In this document: one piece after another, positions 8,674 through 17,369 of the stretch
Layout: each line of letters begins with the position of its first letter
How positions within the stretch are numbered: the first letter of the stretch is position 1
Source of the DNA: Sinorhizobium garamanticum
Lineage (GTDB): Bacteria > Pseudomonadota > Alphaproteobacteria > Rhizobiales > Rhizobiaceae
Length of the DNA stretch: 64,000 nucleotides
Assembly (NCBI RefSeq): GCF_029892065.1
Contig: NZ_CP120374.1
Location: 1,612,001-1,676,000 of the forward strand
Direction of reading: 5' to 3'
The notes under the pieces: model-generated
What the model was told of the DNA's origin: nothing
What the model saw: the letters and a program-made list of their open reading frames with translations, nothing else
Database searches by the model: none
Position numbers and translations under genes: made by a program

Positions 8674-9662
8674 TGGCAGAGATCACAATCACCCCGAGGG
8701 CGCGCGGGGTTGGCATCCGCAAGCTTCTGGAGCGCTATCCCTTTCTGCCGGCGCTCGTGATCGTCGTGGCGCTGCTGTTGCTCAATGGCATCTTTTCGCC
8801 CAACAGCCTCAGCTACCGGTCGCTGACGGGGCTGCTCAGCACCTATATGGCGCTGATCCTGCTCGCGATCGCCCAGACCTATGTCGTCTACGCCGGCGAC
8901 ATCGACCTCTCCGCCGGATCGATCCTGTCGCTCGTCAATGTCGCAATCGTCGTCCTGATGGAGCGGTGGGGCGGCGGGGCCGGCGCCGTGCTGCTTGCGC
9001 TCGCCCTCGGCCTTCTGTTAGGGCTCGGCTGCGGGCTCTTGAACGGTATCGTCGTCGCCGCACTGCGGCTGCAGGCGATCGTTGCGACCTTCGCGACGAG
9101 CATTTTCTTCACCGGGTTCGCCCTCTACATCCTTCCCGTTGCCGGCACGCCGGCGCCGGCGCTGTTCTGGCGGACCTATGGCGGCCGGCTGCTCGGCGTG
9201 CCCTTCGTCTTCTATATCCTGGCGGTGCTGGTCGTGTTGCTTCTGGTGCTGAGCCGCACGCGCCTCGTCACGCAATTGCTCGCCGTCGGCGACGATCAGC
9301 AGGCGGCCTTCCAGACCGGCCTGCCGGTCGTGCCCGTGCGGATCAAGGGCTATCTGCTCTGCGGGCTTTTCTCCGCGCTCGCCGCCTTCTGCATCACCGG
9401 CGATACGGCGAGCGGCGACCCCCTGGTCGGCGGCAAGATGACGCTCTACAGCGTCGCCGCCGTGGTGCTCGGCGGCAGCGCGCTTTCTGGCGGCTGGGGA
9501 ACGGTGGTCGGCTCGCTGCTCGGGGCGCTGACGATCGGCCTCATCAACTCGGTCGTCTTCTTCATGGGCACGCCGTCAGAATGGCAGAATTTCGTCCAGG
9601 GTTTCGCCATTCTCGTCGTGCTGATGGCAGGCGTACTGGCGGGCAGGAGGGCGCGCGCATGA
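8673..9662 (+). CDS. CUT2-type sugar ABC transporter permease 1
   Basis: A 329-residue polytopic inner-membrane protein of the RbsC/BPD_transp_2 family, with about 8-10 hydrophobic segments beginning FLPALVIVVALLLLNG. The family signature AGDIDLSAGSILSLVNV (around 70-90) is clear. The start ATG overlaps the ATPase stop codon (TGATG), indicating translational coupling; a GTG three bases earlier is the alternative. It should pair with the next permease to form a heterodimeric channel for the sugar delivered by the 6072 binding protein. Confidence 0.92.
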   Translation: MAEITITPRARGVGIRKLLERYPFLPALVIVVALLLLNGIFSPNSLSYRSLTGLLSTYMALILLAIAQTYVVYAGDIDLSAGSILSLVNVAIVVLMERWGGGAGAVLLALALGLLLGLGCGLLNGIVVAALRLQAIVATFATSIFFTGFALYILPVAGTPAPALFWRTYGGRLLGVPFVFYILAVLVVLLLVLSRTRLVTQLLAVGDDQQAAFQTGLPVVPVRIKGYLLCGLFSALAAFCITGDTASGDPLVGGKMTLYSVAAVVLGGSALSGGWGTVVGSLLGALTIGLINSVVFFMGTPSEWQNFVQGFAILVVLMAGVLAGRRARA

Positions 9663-10615
9663 GCCGGATCCTCTCTTTCGTGCGTCAGCCGCTCGTCGTC
9701 GCGCTCGTGCTGATCGCGCTGTTGCTTTACCTCGGCCAAACGCTGTCGCCGGGCTTTGCCTCCGGCGGACAGGTTCTGCGGCTCTTGATCGTCGCCTCGC
9801 TGCTCGGCATCGTCGCGGCGGGCCAGAACGTCGTCATTCTCGGCGGGCGCGAGGGCATCGACCTTTCGGTCGGCGGCGTCGTTTCGCTTTCGGCGATCAT
9901 CGCCGGCAACGTCATGAACGGCGCAGACAGCGGTATTGTGCCGGCGATCCTCGCCTGCCTCGCCGCCGGCGCCTTCTTCGGTCTCCTGAACGGACTGGGC
10001 GTGACGCTCCTGCGCATCCCGCCCCTTGTCATGACCCTCGGCATGCTCGGCGTGCTCCAGGGCCTGCTCGTCGTCATCCGCATGGGGATACCCTCCGGCC
10101 GTGCGGCGCCGGGCCTGTCGAGCTTCGTCACGCAACCGCTCGCCGCCGGCATTCCCGGCATCATCTGGCTGTGGATCATGATTGGCGTGCTCATGGCCTT
10201 CATGCTCCACCGCACGGTTTTCGGCCACCGCATCTATGCCATTGGCTCGAACGAGCATGCGGCCTACATGGCAGGTGTTCCGGTCAGGCTGATGCGTATC
10301 GCCCTCTTCATGATTTCCGGCATGTTCGCCGCGATCGCCGGCCTTTGCTTGCTCGGCTATTCCGGGTCGTCCTTCGCCAATGTCGGCGAGCAGTACACGC
10401 TCGCATCGATCATCGCGGTCGTCTTCGGCGGCACGTCGCTTGCCGGCGGCAAGGGCGGCTATACCGGCACCATGGCCGGCGCGATCCTGCTCGTCATTCT
10501 CCAGAGCATCCTGACCACGGTGAACATCGATGAATCCGGGCGCCAGATGGTGTTCGGGGCGACGCTGCTCCTGCTCATGATGTTCTATGGTCGGGGCCGG
10601 GCGATGCGCGCATGA
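9659..10615 (+). CDS. CUT2-type sugar ABC transporter permease 2
   Basis: A 318-residue RbsC-like permease starting MSRILSFVRQPLVVALVLIA, with the same family signature as its neighbour (GREGIDLSVGGVVSLSAIIAG) and the typical C-terminal GGTSLAGGKGGYTGTMAGA loop. Start overlaps the preceding stop as ATGA. It is about as long as permease 1, but the two differ enough to be distinct halves of one channel. The much longer in-frame reading from 8966 lies antisense to nothing and merely extends through permease 1 in another frame. Confidence 0.92.
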   Translation: MSRILSFVRQPLVVALVLIALLLYLGQTLSPGFASGGQVLRLLIVASLLGIVAAGQNVVILGGREGIDLSVGGVVSLSAIIAGNVMNGADSGIVPAILACLAAGAFFGLLNGLGVTLLRIPPLVMTLGMLGVLQGLLVVIRMGIPSGRAAPGLSSFVTQPLAAGIPGIIWLWIMIGVLMAFMLHRTVFGHRIYAIGSNEHAAYMAGVPVRLMRIALFMISGMFAAIAGLCLLGYSGSSFANVGEQYTLASIIAVVFGGTSLAGGKGGYTGTMAGAILLVILQSILTTVNIDESGRQMVFGATLLLLMMFYGRGRAMRA

Positions 10616-11631
10616 GAGAGCGGCCGAAGATCAAGGATATCGCCAAACGGGCGGGCGTGTCGGTCGCGACGGTATCGCGCGCGCTCAGCGACTCGGCGCT
10701 GGTGACGGCCGAGACGCGCCAGCGCATTCTTGATCTGGCGCGCGAGCTCAACTACCGCCCCAATGTCAGCGCGCGCAGCCTGCGCACCCGCAAGTCCATG
10801 TCGGTGCTGCTCGTCGTGCGCGATGTCGGCAATCCTTTCTATCTCGATATCCTGAAAGGGGTGGAGGCGACGGCGCGGGAGGCCGGCTATTCGGTGCTGA
10901 TGGGCAACACCGAAAGCGATCCGGCCCGAGAAATCGAGTATTTCAACATGCTGCGCGACGGCCACGCCGACGGCATGATCCTGATGACCGGCAAGCTACC
11001 GCCGGCTGGCGGAAACTGGACCGGCGCACCGAGCCGCCTGCCGGTGGTGGTGGCGCTCGAGATCATCGAGGGCGCAGGCCTGCCACATGTGCAGGTGGAC
11101 AATGTCGGCGCCGCGCGGGAAGCGGTGGAGCACCTCATCTCGATCGGCCATCGGCGCATCGCTCATATCAGCGGACCATTGCCGGAACTGATGAGCCTTC
11201 ATAGGCGCGAAGGCTATCGCGAGGCCATGCGCAATGCCGGGCTCGACGTGCCGGAAGCCTATGAAGTTCGCGGCGACTATCTGCTCGAAAGCGGGCAGGA
11301 GTGCTGCCGCAAGCTTTTCACCCTGCCGGAGCCGCCGACCGCGCTTTTCGTTGCCAACGACGAAATGGCCTATGGCGCCGCATACGAACTGCGCCGCATG
11401 GGGCACGATGTGCCGGGCGACGTGTCGGTGGTCGGTTTCGACGATCTCTACCTGAGCAAGGCCTTCTACCCGCCGCTGACCACCGTCAGCCAGCCGCGCG
11501 CCGAGATCGGACATGTCGCCATGGAACTGCTTCTCAAGATCCTGTCCGGCGCCGAGATCGATTGCGACGAACCGATCGTCCTTCCGACTGTCTTGCACAT
11601 TCGGGGAAGTACGGCTCCGCCGCGGGAATGA
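10612..11631 (+). CDS. LacI-family regulator of the sugar ABC operon
   Basis: A 339-residue repressor. The N-terminal helix-turn-helix (about 5-26, IKDIAKRAGVSVATVSRALS) with its hinge NYRPNVSARSL is followed by a periplasmic-binding-protein-like effector domain (VLLVVRDVGNPFYLDILKG to DVSVVGFDDLYLSKAFYPPL). Its start overlaps the permease stop (ATGA), so the regulator is made from the operon it should control. The 14-base palindrome at 6017-6030 is the likely target. The effector is presumably the transported sugar or a derivative, but this is inference. Confidence 0.92.
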   Translation: MRERPKIKDIAKRAGVSVATVSRALSDSALVTAETRQRILDLARELNYRPNVSARSLRTRKSMSVLLVVRDVGNPFYLDILKGVEATAREAGYSVLMGNTESDPAREIEYFNMLRDGHADGMILMTGKLPPAGGNWTGAPSRLPVVVALEIIEGAGLPHVQVDNVGAAREAVEHLISIGHRRIAHISGPLPELMSLHRREGYREAMRNAGLDVPEAYEVRGDYLLESGQECCRKLFTLPEPPTALFVANDEMAYGAAYELRRMGHDVPGDVSVVGFDDLYLSKAFYPPLTTVSQPRAEIGHVAMELLLKILSGAEIDCDEPIVLPTVLHIRGSTAPPRE

Positions 11632-11688
11632 CAAACACGTGCGGGACTGTGGTGCGCTCGCATCGGCACACACATTCGGGAGGAGAGA

Positions 11689-12933
11689 ATGACTGAACTG
11701 CCAAGGCAGACATTGCGCGTCGGATTCGTCGGAACCGGCTTCATCGCCCATTTCCACCTGAAATCGCTGGTCGGCGTGCGCAATGTCGAGGTGACGGGTG
11801 CCTTCAGCCCTACAGCCGAACACCGCGCGCGGTTTGCCAGAGAGGTAGTGGCTCTCGATCTCGGGAACTGCCGGGCGCATGACAGTCTTGAATCGCTCGT
11901 TACCGCCGACGATGTCGACGCGATCTGGATTCTCTCGCCGAACTATACGCGGATCGAGGTGATGCGGATACTCACCGCAGCGATCAAGGCCGGGCGCAGC
12001 AAGATCTTCGCCGTCGCTTGCGAAAAGCCGCTCGCGCGCACGGTTGCCGAAGCCCGCGAAATGCTGCGGCTTGCCGAGGATGCCGGTCTCAACCACGGCT
12101 ATCTCGAGAATCAGGTTTTCTGCACGCCGGTGTTGCGCGGCAAGGAGATCATCTGGCGCCGCGCAGCGTCCAGCACCGGCCGCCCCTATCTGGCACGCGC
12201 GGCGGAAGAGCATTCCGGCCCGCACGAACCCTGGTTCTGGCAGGGCGACAAACAGGGCGGGGGGGTACTCTCGGACATGATGTGCCATAGCGTCGAGGTG
12301 GCGCGTCATCTCCTGACTGCGCCGGGCGCGCCGCGCAACTCGCTGAAGGTGAAGGCGGTCAATGGAACGGTTGCGAACCTCAAGTGGACCCGTCCGGGCT
12401 ATGCCGAGCAGCTCACAGAGCGTTTCGGAAAGGCGGTCGATTACCGCAGGCGCCCGGCGGAGGATTTCGCCCGCGCGACCGTTACGCTTGAGGACGAGGA
12501 CGGCAACGAGCTGATGATCGAGGCGACGACCTCCTGGGCCTATGTCGGCGCCGGCTTACGCATCCAGCTCGAACTCCTGGGACCGGAATATGCACTGGAA
12601 TACAACTCGCTCGGGACGGGCCTGAAGATCTTTCTGTCGCGCGAGGTCAAAGGGTCCGAGGGCGAGGATCTCGTCGAAAAGCAGAATGCCGAGCAGGGGC
12701 TGATGCCGATTCTAGATGATGAGGCGGCCGTCTATGGCTACACGGACGAAAACCGGCACATGGTCGAGTGTTTCCGCAAGGGCGTGAAGCCGCTCGAAAC
12801 CTTCGAGGACGGCCTCGCCGTGGTCGAGATTCTGATGGGTCTTTATCGGTCGGCCGAGATCGGCGCGACGCTCACGTTTCCGGCGCCGGAGCTCGAAGAC
12901 TACGTTCCGGTCGTCGCGCGCACCAGCGCGTGA
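11689..12933 (+). CDS. Gfo/Idh/MocA-family NAD(P)-dependent oxidoreductase
   Basis: A 414-residue dehydrogenase with an N-terminal Rossmann fold (LRVGFVGTGFIAHFH, residues 9-23) and the family's EKP motif (ACEKPLARTVAEAREM), in which the lysine is usually catalytic. A C-terminal substrate domain includes WFWQGDKQGGGVLSDMMCHSVEVARH, with the conserved D/H pair. It is longer than the common 330-390. A good AGGAGAGA precedes ATG 11689. It lies 57 bases after the LacI gene and probably oxidises the imported sugar or sugar acid at a ring carbon, as inositol and glucose-fructose dehydrogenase relatives do. The exact substrate is unknown. Confidence 0.88.
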   Translation: MTELPRQTLRVGFVGTGFIAHFHLKSLVGVRNVEVTGAFSPTAEHRARFAREVVALDLGNCRAHDSLESLVTADDVDAIWILSPNYTRIEVMRILTAAIKAGRSKIFAVACEKPLARTVAEAREMLRLAEDAGLNHGYLENQVFCTPVLRGKEIIWRRAASSTGRPYLARAAEEHSGPHEPWFWQGDKQGGGVLSDMMCHSVEVARHLLTAPGAPRNSLKVKAVNGTVANLKWTRPGYAEQLTERFGKAVDYRRRPAEDFARATVTLEDEDGNELMIEATTSWAYVGAGLRIQLELLGPEYALEYNSLGTGLKIFLSREVKGSEGEDLVEKQNAEQGLMPILDDEAAVYGYTDENRHMVECFRKGVKPLETFEDGLAVVEILMGLYRSAEIGATLTFPAPELEDYVPVVARTSA

Positions 12934-13010
12934 CCGATCGCGCGTCCTTTCGGTATCGCCTCCGACGGCACGTCTGGCTATAGTCCGCGCCGTGGGGCTG
13001 AGACGTGATC

Positions 13011-13115
13011 CTACAGCGCCGCGCGTCTTATCAGACGCGCAAGGGTCGCTGTAGCATTTTGAAATGCTGCATGTCTTTGCCCTTGAATCGAGGTCGATTC
13101 AAGGAGACATGCAGT
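13011..13115. repeat. RIME-type palindromic repeat, copy B
   Basis: Full-length copy, inverted relative to copies A, C, D, E, G and H: the GCGCGTC/GACGCGC hairpin comes first, then the TTTGAAATGCTGCATG linker, then CTTGAATCGAGGTCGATTCAAG and ACATGCAGTAG. It separates the Gfo/Idh/MocA gene from the SDR gene. Confidence 0.9.
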
Positions 13116-13136
13116 AGATACGGACGGGAGGAATAT

Positions 13137-13187
13137 ATGATGCAGAGGAACACGGCCAGCCGCGTTAGGGGAGCATTCCCATGCTGA
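13137..13187 (+). CDS. Possible 16-residue leader ORF overlapping the SDR start
   Basis: GGGAGGAATAT, the best ribosome site in this spacer, precedes ATGATG at 13137, which opens [16 protein letters not shown] and stops at 13185-13187, overlapping the SDR start codon at 13181. It may be a translational-coupling leader, or the ribosome site may be left over from a gene rearranged by the adjacent RIME. No homology is recognised. Confidence 0.3.
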   Translation: MMQRNTASRVRGAFPC

Positions 13188-13948
13188 TCCGGGACAAGGT
13201 CTTTCTGGTGACCGGAGGCGGGTCGGGGCTCGGAGCCGCCGTTGCACGCGCACTGGTCGCCGATGGCGCCTCCGTCGTGATCGCCGATATCAATTCCGAC
13301 GCGGGCTCGGCGATCGCCTCCGAGCTCGGCGCAAAGGCGCGCTTCGTGCCGACCGACGTGACCAGCGAGGCCGAGGGCGAGGCGGCGGTCGCCGTCGCGC
13401 TTGAGAGCTTCGGACATCTCCATGGGCTGGTGAACTGCGCCGGCATCGCGCCCGGCGAAAAAGTGCTGGGGCGCGACGGACCGCATCGCCTCGAAAGCTT
13501 CACGCGGGCGATCGGCATCAATCTCGTCGGCACCTTCAACATGATCCGCCTTGCCGCGGCGGCGATCGCGAAGGAGGAACCGGATGGCGACGGCGCCCGC
13601 GGCGTCATCATCAACACCGCTTCGGTTGCCGCCTTCGACGGGCAGATCGGCCAGGCGGCCTATTCGGCCTCGAAGGGCGGGATCGTCGCGATGACACTGC
13701 CGATCGCGCGCGAGCTCGCACGCTTCGGCATCCGCGTCGTCTCGATCGCACCGGGCATCTTCGAGACGCCGATGATGGCCGGCATGCCGCAGGAGGTGCA
13801 GGATTCGCTCGGCAAAAGCGTGCCCTTCCCACCTCGCCTCGGCCGCCCGGCGGAATATGCCGCGCTCGTCCGGCATATCTGCGAGAACGACATGCTGAAC
13901 GGCGAGGTCATCCGCCTCGACGGCGCGTTGCGGATGGGTGCGCGTTAG
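13181..13948 (+). CDS. Short-chain dehydrogenase/reductase (3-hydroxyacyl-CoA dehydrogenase type II-like)
   Basis: A 255-residue classical SDR: cofactor loop TGGGSGLG (11-18), acidic D36 after the second strand (favouring NAD), NAG motif at 85-88 region ([11 protein letters not shown]), and catalytic S148, Y161 and K165. The overall sequence, including [18 protein letters not shown] near the C-terminus, most resembles the 17-beta-HSD10/3-hydroxy-2-methylbutyryl-CoA dehydrogenase group, so fatty-acyl or branched-acyl intermediates are likely substrates rather than free sugars. The ATG has GGGGAG a few bases upstream. A RIME separates it from the sugar operon, so membership of that operon is uncertain. 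Confidence 0.9.
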   Translation: MLIRDKVFLVTGGGSGLGAAVARALVADGASVVIADINSDAGSAIASELGAKARFVPTDVTSEAEGEAAVAVALESFGHLHGLVNCAGIAPGEKVLGRDGPHRLESFTRAIGINLVGTFNMIRLAAAAIAKEEPDGDGARGVIINTASVAAFDGQIGQAAYSASKGGIVAMTLPIARELARFGIRVVSIAPGIFETPMMAGMPQEVQDSLGKSVPFPPRLGRPAEYAALVRHICENDMLNGEVIRLDGALRMGAR

Positions 13949-14040
13949 GCAAGCCCATGAGAGAGGGATGAAGGGCACGTGCCGGAGATCCACTGCGGCA
14001 CGCGGAAACTGGCGATCCGGTGTCATTGCAGCAATTCGCC

Positions 14041-14298
14041 TCATTGCTGCCAGAAGGGCTTGGCGATCTCTGCCTCGACCTGCTGCCTCGTCAGGCCGAT
14101 ATCGTCGATCAAATGGGGATTGTCCTTCGACTTTTGCTCAAGATCCCAGCGGAAGCGTATCCGCTGGTTCCAGGTCGCGATAAGGCTTCGCAGCGTCGCC
14201 AGGCTGTAGTGCCGGCGCGACACGTGGGCCAGCTCGATGGGCGTTCCCGGCCGCGCTGTCTGATGCGGGGCCGGCGCAAGGGTGGAAGTATGGTTCAT
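14041..14298 (-). CDS. DUF1127 small protein
   Basis: An 85-residue basic protein whose last 50 residues carry the DUF1127 pattern: LRSLIATWNQRIRFRWDLEQ, then NPHLIDDIGLTRQQVEAEIAKPFW. The ATG at 14298 is preceded by GGAGGTTGCC; the longer reading to 14379 is rejected on that basis. Members are abundant in alphaproteobacteria, and some small ones affect RNA turnover and phosphate or stress responses, but this one's role cannot be predicted. It is divergent from the winged-helix/TPR regulator at 14410, with a 111-base shared promoter region. Confidence 0.85.
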   Translation of the reverse strand: MNHTSTLAPAPHQTARPGTPIELAHVSRRHYSLATLRSLIATWNQRIRFRWDLEQKSKDNPHLIDDIGLTRQQVEAEIAKPFWQQ

Positions 14299-14409
14299 GG
14301 CAACCTCCATCTGGTTTGGAGGTTGAACTCTGCAGGATACGAACAGCCTCGTAATTAAGGCCTCCCAAATAGTTCGCAAAAACTTCCAAACCGACTATAG
14401 AAGCGTCTC

Positions 14410-15918
14410 ATGCAGGGATCGCGCGTTGCCTTTGGTCCGTTCGTGCTTGATCCGGGTGCGGGAACGCTCCTTCGGAACGGCGATCCCGTTGCCGTTGGCT
14501 ACCGCGGGCTAAAGCTGCTTGCGGCGCTCGTCGGACGGCCGGGCGAAATCCTGAGCAAGGCCGAGTTGATGGATGCGGCCTGGCCGGGCACCGCAGTCGA
14601 GGAAGGCAACCTCACCGTCCAGATCGCGCAGCTGCGGAAGCTGCTTGGTCCGGCCGCCGACGGCGGTGAATGGATCTCGACGGTTCCGCGCGTCGGCTAT
14701 CGCTTCACCGGGGCCGTCGAACAGCTCGGTAGCGCCAAGCGAAAACCTTTGCCGCTGCCCAGCAAACCATCGATAGCCGTGCTGCCCTTCGTGAATGTCA
14801 GCAACGACCCCGAGCAGGAATCCTTCGTGGATGGGTTGACCGAAGACCTGATCACCGACCTGTCCAGGATCTCCGACCTGTTCGTCATTGCACGCAACTC
14901 GGCCTTTGCCTACAAGGGAAAGGCGATGGACGTGCGCACGATCGCTGAGGACCTTGGCGTGCGCTACCTGCTGGAGGGCGGAGCAAGACGCGCCGCGGGG
15001 CGCGTGCGCATCAACGCTCAGCTGGTCGACGCGGTGAGTGGCGATCATCTTTGGGCGGAACGCTTCGATCGCAGCCTGGAAGACATCTTTGCCGTTCAGG
15101 ACGAGGTCACCGGCAAGATCGTGGAGGCGTTACTCGGCCGGCTGCGCGCAGCGCCGCCGCGCAATCGGCCTAAAAATCTCGACGCTTACGATCTCTGCGT
15201 GCGGGCGCGTAAGCTGATGGATGATTCGCCGCAGTCGGCGCAGGAAGCGCATCTGATGCTCACGCGCGCGGTTTCGCTCGATCCGGGATATGCCGAGCCC
15301 TATCGCTGGCTTGCCATGAACCACTGGATGGGATGGGTGCATTCGGGCGGACCAACCGAAGCTGACCGGAGCATTGCTTTGGAACTGGCGCGCAAAGCTG
15401 TCGCGCTCGATCCCAATGATGCTGGCTGCCACTGGGTGCTGGCATACCTGCTTGCCTATGAGCGCAGTTTCGCCGAGGCGGATGCGGAATTCGCCAAGGC
15501 GATCGAGCTCGACCCGAACGAGGCCGACGCTTGGGCGGCGTTATCTGACATCGCGGTCCTGGCCGGCCGGGTCGAGGAGGGCCTTGAGCACATTCGCAAG
15601 GCGTTTCGGCTGAACCCGTTTCCGGCAAGTTGGTACTATCTGGCGCTGGGCCAGGCGCAATATGCGGCCGGCGAATACGAAGCCGCTGTCGAGACACTGC
15701 GCAGGGACGAGACTTATCGTACAAGCTCACGCCGTTTCCTAGCGGCAAGCCTTGCCCAACTGGACCGGCTCGACGAGGCGCGCGCAGAGGCCGAACTGTT
15801 CCTCGTCGGCAACCCGAATTTCACAACCCGCCACTGGGCCGCGACGGAGCCATTCCGTGACGCTGCGACGCTTGAGCATTTCCTTGAAGGCTTTCGCAAG
15901 GCCGGTCTTCCGGAGTGA
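14410..15918 (+). CDS. Winged-helix / TolB-like / TPR regulatory protein
   Basis: A 502-residue protein in three parts. Residues 1-105 form an OmpR/CadC-type winged helix (FGPFVLDPGAGTLLRNGDPV to WISTVPRVGYRFTG). Residues about 118-245 form the TolB-like segment that usually accompanies adenylate cyclases in rhizobia (KPSIAVLPFVNVSNDPEQE, GVRYLLEGGARRAAGRVRINAQLVDA). The remainder is a run of TPR helices (AVALDPNDAGCHWVLAYLLA, AIELDPNEADAWAALSDIAV). Unlike CadC or ToxR it has no transmembrane segment, so it should be a cytoplasmic DNA-binding protein whose TPR and TolB parts sense partners. Its target is unknown; divergent DUF1127 is a candidate. Confidence 0.85.
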   Translation: MQGSRVAFGPFVLDPGAGTLLRNGDPVAVGYRGLKLLAALVGRPGEILSKAELMDAAWPGTAVEEGNLTVQIAQLRKLLGPAADGGEWISTVPRVGYRFTGAVEQLGSAKRKPLPLPSKPSIAVLPFVNVSNDPEQESFVDGLTEDLITDLSRISDLFVIARNSAFAYKGKAMDVRTIAEDLGVRYLLEGGARRAAGRVRINAQLVDAVSGDHLWAERFDRSLEDIFAVQDEVTGKIVEALLGRLRAAPPRNRPKNLDAYDLCVRARKLMDDSPQSAQEAHLMLTRAVSLDPGYAEPYRWLAMNHWMGWVHSGGPTEADRSIALELARKAVALDPNDAGCHWVLAYLLAYERSFAEADAEFAKAIELDPNEADAWAALSDIAVLAGRVEEGLEHIRKAFRLNPFPASWYYLALGQAQYAAGEYEAAVETLRRDETYRTSSRRFLAASLAQLDRLDEARAEAELFLVGNPNFTTRHWAATEPFRDAATLEHFLEGFRKAGLPE

Positions 15919-15925
15919 CGCGACC

Positions 15926-16033
15926 TACTGCATGTTTCCTTAAATCGTAGCCGATATAAGGATAAAAACATGCAGCAATTCAAAGTGCTACAAGCGTCCT
16001 TTTGCGCGTCTGATAAGACGCGCGGCGCTGTAG
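15926..16033. repeat. RIME-type palindromic repeat, copy C
   Basis: Complete copy: TACTGCATGTTTCCTTAAATCG, imperfect return arm, AAACATGCAGCAATTCAAAGTG, then the GCGCGTC..GACGCGC hairpin ending GGCGCTGTAG. Located just 3' of the winged-helix/TPR gene. Confidence 0.9.
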
Positions 16034-16058
16034 TAACGGCGCTTTCGCACCGTGCGAC

Positions 16059-16451
16059 CTACTCCTCAATGCGACTCGTGGGGTCACGATCGCGCTCGTA
16101 TCGTCTCGTGAGCGGAAATGGCGGCAACCAGGACTCGCGACGGACGGTCCACAGTTCGTAGGTGGGCGTCAGTTGGTCGGGCGCATCCAGGGATCCCAGG
16201 TTCACTTCGATTTCGTCTGCGGTGCGCGCGAAAACGGGCGAGCCGCAGCGAGGACAGAAAAACCGCCCGGCATAGTCGCGTGTTTCGCCATCGATCGTCA
16301 CCGCATCCTGAGGGAATATCGCGGAAGCATGAAAAAGGGCCCCATGATGCTTGCGGCAGTCGAGACAGTGACAAAGGCCGACCCGGTATGGTCGTCCCGA
16401 CGCCACAATTCGGACGTTGCCGCACAGGCAACCGCCGGTGAATCGGTCCAT
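16059..16451 (-). CDS. GFA/CENP-V family zinc protein
   Basis: A 130-residue protein of the glutathione-dependent formaldehyde-activating (Gfa, CENP-V) family. The zinc-site cysteines are in order: C8 and C10 (GGCLCGNVRI), C27, C29 and C32 (CHCLDCRK), and C66 and C69 (FFCPRCGSPVF). Such proteins are generally cytoplasmic; one founding member binds the formaldehyde-glutathione adduct, but the enzymatic role of most relatives is unproven and I do not assign one here. AAAGGAGA precedes the ATG. It stands alone between a RIME and the divergent DUF2934 gene. Confidence 0.88.
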   Translation of the reverse strand: MDRFTGGCLCGNVRIVASGRPYRVGLCHCLDCRKHHGALFHASAIFPQDAVTIDGETRDYAGRFFCPRCGSPVFARTADEIEVNLGSLDAPDQLTPTYELWTVRRESWLPPFPLTRRYERDRDPTSRIEE

Positions 16452-16693
16452 GCTGCGTCTCCTTTAAAATCAAGCGGCGGAATGTTTACAACGAACAGCA
16501 AGATCATCGCAAATTGCGCACTGCAGCCGGCGAGCTTCCACCTGGTCCCGTCTCATGAGTTGCAACAAGTGACCAAGTGCAAACGTGTTGCGATTGCGAG
16601 CATGCAGCATTCTGCCTAAACTCTCCTTCGATCATCAGGCTTCACGGCCACCCACCGGCCATTTTCCACCTCAGCTTATAAGGAGCGTTTGCC

Positions 16694-16987
16694 ATGAAGA
16701 CGGACGGCGAAGAACTGGTCAGGAAGCGGGCCTACGAACTGTGGGAGAAAGCAGGACGGCCGGAGGGCGACGGTCTGAAGCACTGGCTCGAGGCGGCGGA
16801 AGAGATTCAATCCGCGAGGAGCAATCCGGGCGGCGAGCCGGAGAATGCCGCGCTTTCCGGCGACGCCATTGCATCTGCAGATCCGTCCGAAGGGAACAAA
16901 CCGAGGAAATCCGCAACGACGAAGAAGCAAGACGATGCGAAGCCGAAGAGGAGCCCTGCTTCCAAAGCTCGCACCAAGAAGGGCTAA
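16694..16987 (+). CDS. DUF2934 small basic protein
   Basis: A 97-residue protein. The N-terminal 40 residues are the DUF2934 helix pair (VRKRAYELWEKAGRPEGDGLKHWLEAAEEI). The rest is a low-complexity, lysine/alanine-rich tail (KPRKSATTKKQDDAKPKRSP), a histone-H1-like composition that suggests nucleic-acid contact. AAGGAGCGTTTGCC precedes the ATG. Function is unknown; such genes often appear in rhizobial stress regulons, but no stress promoter could be recognised upstream. Confidence 0.82.
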   Translation: MKTDGEELVRKRAYELWEKAGRPEGDGLKHWLEAAEEIQSARSNPGGEPENAALSGDAIASADPSEGNKPRKSATTKKQDDAKPKRSPASKARTKKG

Positions 16988-17002
16988 TGGATTGAGAGCC
17001 GC

Positions 17003-17109
17003 CACTGCATGATTCCTCAAATCGGAATCGATTTGAGGATAAAATCATGCGGTGATTCAAAGTGCTGCAGCGACCTTTTGCGCGTCTCAAACGACGCGCG
17101 ACGCTGTAG
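17003..17109. repeat. RIME-type palindromic repeat, copy D
   Basis: The cleanest copy. The first hairpin is CTGCATGATTCCTCAAATCG / CGATTTGAGGATAAAATCATGCGG, the linker is TGATTCAAAGTG, and the second hairpin is GCGCGTCTCAAACGACGCGC flanked by CTGCAGCG and CGCTGTAG. It ends six bases before the stop codon of the recombinase relic. Confidence 0.92.
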
Positions 17110-17114
17110 AACAG

Positions 17115-17345
17115 TCAGATGAGCAGCCTTGCTGCTCGTCCCTGCTTGCGCTCGGCGTTGGGGTAGTAGCTCGCCGCCTTAAGCTGCTGCATCGCTTCGG
17201 GCAGCGGAATGCCACGGTTTGCGGTCTCGGTGAGATGGCCGCGGCGGAGTCCGTGTGTGGAACGCAGTGCCGGGGATCGAGACCACCGTGCTGGCAGCGG
17301 CGTTTCACGATCAAGTTGACCGACTGGTGCTCGTCGGTCGATGTT
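17115..17345 (-). pseudogene. Tyrosine-recombinase (integrase) C-terminal relic
   Basis: Translating the minus strand in two frames gives SVNLIVKRRCQHGGLDPRHC, a one-base frame change at about 17274-17278, then STHGLRRGHLTETANRGIP and LPEAMQQ, followed by ASYYPNAERKQGRAARLLI and a stop at 17115. This is the C-terminal core of a phage-type integrase. The H-x-x-R box (HGLR) is present, but the segment carrying the second conserved His (normally SRHRSVQ after MQQ) is deleted. With the frameshift, deletion and missing N-terminus it cannot be active. It marks past integration beside the VapBC pair. Confidence 0.75.
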
Positions 17346-17369
17346 GCGCGACGGCTGCCGGCTGCATTG

